Source: Chloroflexota bacterium
GTDB lineage: Bacteria; Chloroflexota; UBA5177; JANWHV01
NCBI GenBank assembly: GCA_025450375.1
Contig: JANWHO010000253.1
Location: forward strand, 1-6,583
Length of the DNA stretch: 6,583 bases
Direction of reading: 5' to 3'
Both the position numbers and the translations under genes were made by a program. This document shows positions 1 to 4,975 of the stretch, piece after piece. The notes under the pieces were generated by a model. That model worked only from the letters and a program-made list of their open reading frames with translations. It did not search any database and had not been told where the DNA came from. How positions within the stretch are numbered: the first letter of the stretch is position 1; each line of letters starts with the position of its first letter.

Positions 1-689
1 ACACGGCCCTGGCGGTAGATGAAGGGGTGCAGATCTTCGGCGGCTACGGCTTCATGCAGGAGTATCCGATCGAGGGCGCCTACCGTGATGCCCGGATCAC
101 CCGCATCTTCGAGGGCACCAACGAGATCAACCGCCTGCTGGTCAGCGGCACCCTGGTCCGCCGGGCCATGGAGAACCGAGTCACCCTGATGGCGCACTAT
201 CCGGAGGTCGAGGAGCGGGTGACTAGCAACACCGCCCCGCCGGTTGCCGTGGAAGGTGACCTCCGTGACGCGGCCGAGGCGACCGAGCGGGTCAAGCAGG
301 CGCTGATCGTGGCGGCCATGAAGGGAGCTATGCCGCGGATGAGCCGGATGGAGGAGGAGCAGGAGTTTCTGGCCAACGTGGCGGATGGGATCATCACCAT
401 CTACGCGGCGGACAGTTCACTCGCCCGCGCCAACCAGGCCGCCGGTACCCGCGAGGCCGCTAACCACGTTCTTGCCGCCCGCCTGGCTGTCTGGCGCCTC
501 CTCCCCCGCGCCATTGCCGCCATCGATCGTATCCTCCTCGCCACCCTGAGCGGTCAGGAACTCAAGGACGAGCTGGCCCGCCTGCGCGCCTACGCGCCCG
601 GCTACCTGGTGGACGGCACGGCGCTCGGGCGCGAACTGGCGGCCCTGGTGGCGGCGCGGAACGGGTATCCGTTTAGCTTGGCGCGGTAG
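1..689 (+). CDS. Acyl-CoA dehydrogenase, C-terminal part (FadE / very-long-chain type), cut by left edge
   Basis: FAD-dependent enzyme that introduces the alpha-beta double bond into acyl-CoA, the first step of beta-oxidation. Only the last ~229 residues are present. The frame is open to the left edge (codons from base 3), so the GTG at 27 is an internal valine and not a start. The opening segment shows the FAD-domain signature with GGYGFMQEYP, followed by RDARITRIFEGTNEINR. The GAG at 111-113 encodes the Glu of FEGTNEI, which aligns with the catalytic base of medium-chain dehydrogenases. About 180 further residues follow this motif, mostly helical and rich in Ala and Leu. Short- and medium-chain enzymes stop soon after this motif, whereas Bacillus FadE and mitochondrial VLCAD/ACAD9 carry such an extension; QEFLANVADGIITIYA resembles the matching part of Bacillus FadE. 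Substrate length is inferred. The gene ends in TAG with no following gene within 190 bases, so it is probably last in its transcript. Confidence 0.95.
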   Translation, partial: TALAVDEGVQIFGGYGFMQEYPIEGAYRDARITRIFEGTNEINRLLVSGTLVRRAMENRVTLMAHYPEVEERVTSNTAPPVAVEGDLRDAAEATERVKQALIVAAMKGAMPRMSRMEEEQEFLANVADGIITIYAADSSLARANQAAGTREAANHVLAARLAVWRLLPRAIAAIDRILLATLSGQELKDELARLRAYAPGYLVDGTALGRELAALVAARNGYPFSLAR

Positions 690-751
690 AAAGAGAACTG
701 CGGCGTTTGACGGGCAATTAACCTTACTATCCCGGTTCTTGTGGACGAGCG

Positions 752-800
752 GCTTGCGCGCGGGCGAGGAGCGCGGGCCAACCGGGCTCCGTCCGCAAGC
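752..800 (+). terminator. Compound GC-rich hairpin downstream of the acyl-CoA dehydrogenase gene, possible terminator
   Basis: The outer arms GCTTGCG (752-758) and CGCAAGC (794-800) are perfectly complementary. Inside them, GGAGCGCG (768-775) pairs with CGGGCTCC (783-790) with one mismatch around a 7-base loop. It begins 62 bases after the stop codon. No T-tract follows, so it is not a classical intrinsic terminator. It may block exonucleases, support factor-dependent termination, or be a chance product of high GC. Confidence 0.3.
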
Positions 801-1050
801 TCTGGAATGTCCAACTCTCCCGCAGCCAATCATCCCACCCTGGCGGCAGCGACCCACTATCGGCGGCGCGGTACAGGAGCGTTATGGCCTGCACCGGGTC
901 GCCTGCCAGTGTGCGCGCCTGCCGTGATCGGATCCACCCTACGATACCGTGTCTTGCTTGGTTGCTGATGATCGGATCCCATCGAGTGGCCTAATCCGCG
1001 TAAGAACCTTGGATTATCCATATATTTCAAGGGGATGTTGCTGGTTTCCC

Positions 1051-1079
1051 TTGCGATGCTCCTCGTGTTCGGCTAGGAT
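1051..1079 (+). promoter_or_regulatory. Candidate sigma-70 promoter of the toxin-antitoxin pair
   Basis: TTGCGA (1051-1056) and TAGGAT (1074-1079) match four of six consensus bases each and are 17 bases apart. Transcription would start near 1086, leaving a leader of about 70 bases before the antitoxin GTG. Inverted repeats flank and overlap it: TTTCCCT (1045-1051) with AGGGAAA (1084-1090), and GCTAGG (1072-1077) with CCTAGC (1097-1102). This layout suits autorepression by the antitoxin, but operator function is inferred. Confidence 0.4.
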
Positions 1080-1154
1080 TGAGAGGGAAAGATCGCCCTA
1101 GCTGCTGGAATCTGCCTCCGCGCTGGGCTAGTGCGAGCAGAGAGGAACAGGACG

Positions 1155-1466
1155 GTGACGACCGAACCAACCACATACCCGCTTGTAGATGAGGATCACC
1201 GTAGGACTCTTCCACATCAAGTGGGTGAAACTACAATCACTGGGAAGAATCAGATAAGCCTGCCGGCAAAAGGCTTGCGCGATCTGGGATGGGAGCGCGG
1301 CGACCGGCTCCTGGCGCAGGTGGTGCATGGCGACATGCTGGTGCTCATGCGGCGGCCCACTCGGTGGGCGGATGCTTTTGCCGGTAAGCTGGGTGATGTA
1401 TTTGGCAGCCATGAGGATACGATTGCATATCTGGAAGGCGAACGGCGGAGCTGGGGCGAGGAGTAG
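1155..1466 (+). CDS. AbrB/MazE-type antitoxin (SpoVT-AbrB domain), VapB-like
   Basis: Probable antitoxin that neutralises the PIN toxin encoded next and represses the shared promoter by binding DNA. I chose the GTG at 1155 (103 residues) because GAGAGGA (1140-1146) lies 8 bases upstream; an in-frame GTG at 1131 has no ribosome binding site. Residues ~25-68 form the swapped-hairpin SpoVT-AbrB DNA-binding domain, with the typical run TITGKNQISLPAKGLRDLGW followed by ERGDRLLAQVVHGDMLVLMR. The C-terminal 35 residues (ADAFAGKLGDVFGSHEDTIAYLEGER region) are acidic and helical, as expected for the toxin-binding tail. The stop is 6 bases before the toxin start, and the last codons supply the toxin ribosome binding site, so the two are translationally coupled. 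The family assignment is firm; the antitoxin role rests on family and neighbour. Confidence 0.88.
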   Translation: MTTEPTTYPLVDEDHRRTLPHQVGETTITGKNQISLPAKGLRDLGWERGDRLLAQVVHGDMLVLMRRPTRWADAFAGKLGDVFGSHEDTIAYLEGERRSWGEE

Positions 1467-1472
1467 GCTGCA

Positions 1473-1943
1473 ATGGCCATCTCCGATCTCGACGCGGCGC
1501 TGGCCGGCGCTACCCGTGTCCTCCTGGACAGTAGCGCCTTGATCGCGTTCCACTCTCCCCTGGAGGATGTGCATCACCTGGCACATCACCTACTAGGCCG
1601 GATCGAGGACGACCACGATTCGCTTCAGGGTTACTTTTCCGCTATCAGCGCCATGGAATTGCTGGTCCGCCCGATCAAGGCTGGGGGACCGTCGCTGACC
1701 TTTATGCACACGTTTCTTATCGCGTTCCCCAATCTCACTTTGCTCGCCGTGGACCTTCAGGTGGCGATGCAAGCAGCCACCCTACGCGCCGTTACCGGTC
1801 TCAATACTCCAGATGCCCTAATCATCGCCTGCGGCCTTCTGGCTAATTGTGAAGCCATCATCTTCAATGACGAGGCGTGGAGCAAATACATGCAGCCACA
1901 CTTCCGTCAGTTCAAGTGGCTCTACCTGAAGACCTATAAATAA
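1473..1943 (+). CDS. PIN-domain ribonuclease toxin, VapC-like
   Basis: Probable metal-dependent endoribonuclease toxin of a type II toxin-antitoxin module; VapC relatives cleave tRNA or rRNA and arrest growth. The protein has 156 residues, slightly longer than the usual 125-145, with an extra ~14 residues before the first catalytic strand. The four acidic active-site positions are all present: Asp19 in LLDSSALIAF, Glu62 in SAMELLVRP, Asp114 in NTPDALIIA and Asp133 in IIFNDEAW. It should therefore be active. The ATG at 1473 is preceded by GAGGAG (1458-1463), formed by the end of the antitoxin gene. GC content falls to about 50% in the second half, well below the flanking metabolic genes, which suggests horizontal acquisition. 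The RNA target cannot be told from sequence. Confidence 0.9.
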   Translation: MAISDLDAALAGATRVLLDSSALIAFHSPLEDVHHLAHHLLGRIEDDHDSLQGYFSAISAMELLVRPIKAGGPSLTFMHTFLIAFPNLTLLAVDLQVAMQAATLRAVTGLNTPDALIIACGLLANCEAIIFNDEAWSKYMQPHFRQFKWLYLKTYK

Positions 1944-1947
1944 TACG

Positions 1948-1985
1948 AACAAAGAGCCGAGGACAGCAGCCATCGGCTCTTTGTT
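1948..1985. terminator. Bidirectional intrinsic terminator between the toxin gene and the desaturase gene
   Basis: AACAAAGAGCCGA (1948-1960) and TCGGCTCTTTGTT (1973-1985) are perfectly complementary over 13 bp with a 12-base loop. It starts 4 bases after the toxin stop. On the + strand the stem ends in TTTGTT followed by GTGT. On the - strand the stem is followed by an AT-rich run, giving U-rich tails in both directions. It lies 41 bases beyond the desaturase stop, so it can end both convergent transcripts. Confidence 0.85.
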
Positions 1986-2025
1986 GTGTCAGTTTGGAGT
2001 GGCCGCGCGCCCGGCTCCTCGTCCC

Positions 2026-2946
2026 TTAGGCCGACTTTCGCATCTCGGCACGCTCGCGCTGGCGCTCCTGTGCTTCCAGGGTCGGCATCTGTACCTTGGT
2101 GGCCAGCCCAAGCACCTTGAGGAGGCGAATGACGTAGGCGGAGACATCGATCTGCCACCATTTGAAGCCGTGATAGGCGGCCGAGGGGAAGGCATGGTGG
2201 TTATTGTGCCAGCCCTCGCCCATGGCGAGAAGCCCGACAAGGAAGTTGTTCCGGCTGGTGTCCTTGGTGGCGCTGAAGGGCCGTTGACCAAAGGTGTGGC
2301 AAATGGAGTTGACGCTCCAGGTGACGTGATGGGTCAAGCAGATCCGCACCAGGCCGCCCCAGAGGAATCCATGCCAGAAGCCGGTGCCGAAGCCGCCCGC
2401 GTTACCAAGCGAGAGCCAGCCGTCGAGCAGCGACGGCACGAGAAGGGTGAAGGCCACCCAGCCGAAAAAGGTGCGGGACATGAATTGCACCAGCCGGTCA
2501 TCCTTCAGGTGGCGTGCGTAGACCTCCGGCTTGGCCTGGTACGGACCAATCATCCAGCCGATATGGGCGTGCCAGAAGCCCTCATTGGGGCTATGCGGGT
2601 CGCCCTCGCGGTCGCTATGGGCATGATGTTCGAGGTGCGTGGCGACCCAGTAGACGACGGGGCCTTCGACGGCCATCGAGCCCAGCAACAGGAAGAGGAA
2701 GCGAATGGGAGAACCGGTGACGAAGCTGCGATGGGTCAGGAGGCGGTGATAGCCAACCGTGATCCCAGTCGCGGTCAGGGCGTACAGAACGCCGCACAGG
2801 ATCAGATCCTGCCCGTTCACCTGCTGGTTCCACAACTGGCGGATCGCGTACAAAAAGGCCACGAAGGGGGCGACGACGACGAAAAGGGTGATCCATTTAC
2901 CCCACTGGATGCCCTGGCTGGTGGGTTCTAGGCTGGTGGTGCTCAC
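2026..2946 (-). CDS. Membrane fatty acid (acyl-CoA) delta-9-type desaturase
   Basis: Di-iron membrane enzyme that introduces a cis double bond into a saturated acyl chain, adjusting membrane fluidity. I chose the GTG at 2946 (306 residues) because GGAG (2956-2953 on the - strand) lies 6 bases upstream. A TTG four codons earlier (2958) is the alternative but has no ribosome binding site. Counting from that GTG, the three histidine boxes are intact: H67RLLTH72, H104LEHH108 and H247NNHH251, the last in GEGWHNNHHAFP. The extra conserved DPHSP and NSICHTFG segments of the stearoyl-CoA desaturase family are also present. Hydrophobic segments lie near residues 18-36, 48-66, 80-92, 160-174 and 190-204, giving the usual paired membrane spans with the boxes on the cytoplasmic face. 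Length is typical of bacterial members. The regiospecificity and the CoA or lipid form of the substrate are inferred. It is transcribed alone and divergently from the zinc-ribbon gene. Confidence 0.95.
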   Translation of the reverse strand: MSTTSLEPTSQGIQWGKWITLFVVVAPFVAFLYAIRQLWNQQVNGQDLILCGVLYALTATGITVGYHRLLTHRSFVTGSPIRFLFLLLGSMAVEGPVVYWVATHLEHHAHSDREGDPHSPNEGFWHAHIGWMIGPYQAKPEVYARHLKDDRLVQFMSRTFFGWVAFTLLVPSLLDGWLSLGNAGGFGTGFWHGFLWGGLVRICLTHHVTWSVNSICHTFGQRPFSATKDTSRNNFLVGLLAMGEGWHNNHHAFPSAAYHGFKWWQIDVSAYVIRLLKVLGLATKVQMPTLEAQERQRERAEMRKSA

Positions 2947-3341
2947 GATGCTCTCCAAGAATTAACAGTGCGCGGCGCCATGCTATATCGCGCCCAAAAA
3001 GAGGAGGAATGAAGAGCCGCCAACCCTCGCGCCAACCACATAGACAAACGCCATGAGGGCACGTTCAGGGTCAAGAAGGCCGCGCGGCGCATCAGCACAC
3101 ATCTCCCCGCATGAGGAGGCGCGCCACATGGCGTGCATGCCCAAGCTACAGTGGCAGTATGGGCGTCCCACACTCTAAAGTCAAGGAACACCAACCGGTA
3201 CTATCGTTCCGGGGTCCGATGATGACGGATTGTGATTTGGCGCACAAGCTGCTACTGTAGCGGGGGAAGCGCCATTCCGCGTGGCAGCCCCATGGTTACA
3301 CGCCCGGCGCCGGATGAAGAGTGTAGGACAGGGAGGCTGCC
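2947..3341. other. Divergent intergenic region between the desaturase and zinc-ribbon protein genes
   Basis: This 395-base stretch must hold the promoters of both divergent genes. On the + strand I see two weak promoter-like candidates for the zinc-ribbon gene (3185-3208 and 3230-3258), an 11-base palindrome (3251-3261), and a 16-codon ORF behind a good AGGAGG (3128-3178). On the - strand I found no convincing -35/-10 pair for the desaturase; GATATAGCAT-like sequence near 2980-2990 is the best -10 but lacks a matching -35. Longer ORFs here have no recognisable content. Confidence 0.55.
3230..3258 (+). promoter_or_regulatory. Weak sigma-70-like promoter candidate for the zinc-ribbon gene
   Basis: TTGTGA (3230-3235) and TACTGT (3253-3258) are 17 bases apart, with four and three consensus matches. 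The -10 lies within the palindrome GCTAC-T-GTAGC (3251-3261), whose half GCTACAGT recurs at 3145-3152. A leader of about 80 bases would result. This is one of two competing candidates and is not strong by sequence alone. Confidence 0.25.
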
Positions 3342-4076
3342 ATGAGTCTGTTCGACCGCTTGGAAAATTGGGAGGAACGCCGAGAGCTCCGGCAAGAGAT
3401 GGAGTGGCAAGAGGACATGTTCGCCCTGGAAATGGAAGAAGAATTCCTGATGGATGGGATGTTCTTCGACCCCTTCATGCACGGCGACGTGATGTTCGAC
3501 CCCAGGCTCGGCTGCCACGGCACCTTCTATCAAGGCCGATTCCATCCCATGGAGTTCCGGAACGGCAACTGGACCTTCGTCCATCCCCGCCAGTTCAACG
3601 TGCCGCGCAACTACCAACCGCAAAACCTCCAGCCGCCACAGATGCCGGGGATGGGCGGCGGGTATGGGCAACAACAAGGGTACGGTCAGCAGCCGGGATA
3701 TGGACAGCAACCCGGATATGGGCAACAGCCCGGATACGGGCAGCAACCGGGATACGGGCAGCAACCCGCCTATGGACAGCAGCCGGGGGGCGGGCAGCAG
3801 GCCAACTACCAGCAGCAGATACAGCAGCCGCGCCCGCCCTTGCAGGCGCAACCCCAGCAAGCGCCCCAACAGGCGCGGCCCCAGGCCACCGGCGTGACCT
3901 GCTCCCGCTGCCATAGTGTTAACGCGCCCGGCACTCGCTTCTGTCCCAACTGTGGGAATGATATGAGCGCCGCCGCGCCGGCCGCCGCCGCGACCGCCCA
4001 TTGCGCCAAGTGCAACTCGCCCCTGGCGCCCACCCAGCGGTTCTGTCCCAATTGCGGAACCCAACGGCCCGAATAG
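3342..4076 (+). CDS. Low-complexity YGQQPG-repeat protein with two C-terminal zinc ribbons, function unknown
   Basis: I do not recognise this 244-residue protein as a named family. AGGGAGG (3330-3336) lies 5 bases before the ATG. Residues 1-35 are highly charged and acidic with a heptad-like pattern, probably an amphipathic helix. Residues 36-90 are rich in Phe, Met, His and Asp (MFFDPFMHGDVMFDP) and may fold as a small beta unit. Residues 108-149 are seven hexapeptides of the form YGQQPG, followed by a Gln/Pro/Ala-rich linker to ~185. The C-terminus carries two matching zinc ribbons of pattern CxxC-x10-CxxC: Cys187/190/201/204 and Cys221/224/235/238, each ending RFCPNCG. No signal peptide or membrane span is seen, so it is probably cytoplasmic. 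Zinc-ribbon pairs often bind nucleic acid or protein. Tyr/Gln/Gly-rich tracts in other organisms drive condensate formation or adhesion; applying that here is inference. It is monocistronic and faces a hairpin terminator. Confidence 0.85.
   Translation: MSLFDRLENWEERRELRQEMEWQEDMFALEMEEEFLMDGMFFDPFMHGDVMFDPRLGCHGTFYQGRFHPMEFRNGNWTFVHPRQFNVPRNYQPQNLQPPQMPGMGGGYGQQQGYGQQPGYGQQPGYGQQPGYGQQPGYGQQPAYGQQPGGGQQANYQQQIQQPRPPLQAQPQQAPQQARPQATGVTCSRCHSVNAPGTRFCPNCGNDMSAAAPAAAATAHCAKCNSPLAPTQRFCPNCGTQRPE
3663..3788 (+). repeat. Seven tandem 18-bp units encoding YGQQPG-type hexapeptides
   Basis: The units read YGQQQG, four times YGQQPG, YGQQPA and YGQQPG, followed by a degenerate GGQQAN. At the DNA level no two units are identical: Tyr is TAT or TAC, Gly GGG/GGT/GGA, Gln CAA or CAG, Pro CCG or CCC. 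The repeat is therefore old and kept by selection on the peptide, not a recent slippage product. Confidence 0.95.
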
Positions 4077-4086
4077 CGACGCTGTT

Positions 4087-4125
4087 AGTCGGCGGGCTGG
4101 ACCACGGTGGTCCAACCCGCCGATT
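4087..4125. terminator. Strong hairpin between convergent zinc-ribbon and SWIM genes
   Basis: AGTCGGCGGG (4087-4096) pairs with CCCGCCGATT (4116-4125) with one G-T wobble. After a one-base mismatch, TGGACCA (4098-4104) pairs with TGGTCCA (4108-4114) around a 3-base loop. It lies 10 bases after the + strand stop and 3 bases beyond the - strand stop. Neither side has a good T-tract, so it is a likely bidirectional terminator or transcript-end protector of less canonical form. Confidence 0.65.
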
Positions 4126-4128
4126 GCT

Positions 4129-4971
4129 TCAGCGTTTGATCTGAGGGTTCTTGGTCCGCACCCGTTCGTGGAACTCCTCCATCACCCCGATGAAGGAGTT
4201 GTCGCGGGGCCAGAACGGTGGGAAATCGCCTTGCCGCTTGATCAGCATGGCCGGGATGCGGGGTCCGGTCCCACCGGCGATTAGCGGCGGAAGCCGCCTG
4301 GCCCCCAGCCAGAACTCCCGATGATCCGGCTCCGCCGCCACCGGCTCCCGAACCGGGACCGTGTAGTACGAAGGATCCGGGACCAGGGGTTCCTCACCGG
4401 TGGTCATCGACCCGGCCAGGATGCTCCCCAGCGGGGTGCGGGCCAGATCGGCGCGCAAACGCTCGCGTTGCAGCCCCCGTAGCTCGAAAAGCAGAAACGG
4501 ATCGTTGTCCAGTTCGGAGGCTATCAGGTAACAGAGCCCCGCCACATGCTTGCAGGGGTCTCCGTAATCCGGGCACGAACAGGTGGTCCGGAAATCGCGC
4601 CGATCGTGGGGCAGCAGATGGAGATCGTGGGCGGTAAAGCATTCCTCGATCTGATCGGGCATCTCGTTCATCAGGAGCGAGGTGATCAGGTCGGCCCGTG
4701 AGCCCAACGCGGTGATAGTGGTCGGCCACTGCTCGGGACCAAACTGAGCTAGGGCGATGGTGGTGGTATAGCGCGGCTCCTTGTAGACCCCGAAATACGG
4801 ATTGATATTACCCCGGATGGTCGCCGTAACCTTGCCGTTTGCCAGGTCATGCTTGAGGATACGCCCGGGACCGGCATAGGATCGCCCTCGGGCCAGCCGC
4901 CCCGGGTCGGTGAACCGTTCCAGAGCCTGGATGAACCGTTGACCCCACCAGGTGCGAGTGATTCGCGCCAT
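4129..4971 (-). CDS. SWIM zinc-finger protein, partner of the SNF2 ATPase
   Basis: A 280-residue protein with a SWIM zinc finger, a fold found with bacterial SNF2 ATPases and thought to bind DNA or protein. The CxCx6CxH ligands are Cys131, Cys133, Cys140 and His142 in CSCPDYGDPCKHVAG. The N-terminal ~75 residues (GRLARGRSYAGPGRIL, then GKVTATIRGNINPYFGVY) match the beta-rich segment that usually precedes SWIM in stand-alone members of this family. The C-terminal third, with EFWLG near 220 and a Pro/Phe-rich PPFWP run near 255, is also seen in such proteins. The ATG at 4971 lies 4 bases after the SNF2 stop. Its ribosome binding site GGAG is made by the last SNF2 codons, 7 bases upstream, so translation is probably coupled. 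The biochemical role has not been set by the sequence; a shared complex with the SNF2 protein is inferred from the pairing. Confidence 0.9.
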   Translation of the reverse strand: MARITRTWWGQRFIQALERFTDPGRLARGRSYAGPGRILKHDLANGKVTATIRGNINPYFGVYKEPRYTTTIALAQFGPEQWPTTITALGSRADLITSLLMNEMPDQIEECFTAHDLHLLPHDRRDFRTTCSCPDYGDPCKHVAGLCYLIASELDNDPFLLFELRGLQRERLRADLARTPLGSILAGSMTTGEEPLVPDPSYYTVPVREPVAAEPDHREFWLGARRLPPLIAGGTGPRIPAMLIKRQGDFPPFWPRDNSFIGVMEEFHERVRTKNPQIKR

Positions 4972-4975
4972 TTCC

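Larger units (their letters stand above)
690..1154. other. Intergenic region without a convincing gene
   Basis: This 465-base stretch separates the dehydrogenase from the toxin-antitoxin pair. The short ORFs on both strands lack recognisable domains. It holds a compound GC-rich hairpin (752-800), a 36-codon ORF with an AGGAG site (884-994, reported as a finding), an 11-base direct repeat TGATCGGATCC at 925-935 and 969-979, an AT-rich imperfect inverted repeat (1007-1032), and a candidate promoter with flanking inverted repeats (1045-1102). No tRNA, rRNA or mobile element end is visible. Confidence 0.6.

Noticed and set aside
417..857. - strand ORF overlapping the dehydrogenase end and the intergenic region
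   Set aside because: Low-information Gly/Ala/Arg-rich text without domain or ribosome binding site; the overlapping dehydrogenase frame is certain.
925..979. Direct repeat TGATCGGATCC (925-935 and 969-979) as att-like or mobile element ends
   Set aside because: It is only 11 bases with a 33-base gap, with no integrase, transposase or terminal inverted repeat. It is too short to support such a call.
1131..1154. Upstream GTG (1131) as the antitoxin start
   Set aside because: It has no ribosome binding site, whereas the GTG at 1155 has GAGAGGA at ideal spacing and the AbrB domain starts well after it.
1981..2931. Long + strand ORF opposite the desaturase (316 codons)
   Set aside because: The - strand encodes an unmistakable desaturase with all three histidine boxes. 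The antisense frame has no domain and runs through the toxin-antitoxin terminator.
3663..3788. Tandem repeats as a possible CRISPR or VNTR array
   Set aside because: The 18-bp units are contiguous, in frame, without spacers and with diverged codons, so they are a coding repeat only.
3252..4115. Long - strand ORF opposite the zinc-ribbon gene (287 codons)
   Set aside because: Its leucine-rich repeat-like text is the reverse reading of the YGQQPG tract. The + strand has a good ribosome binding site and two intact zinc ribbons, so the antisense ORF is a GC-driven shadow.
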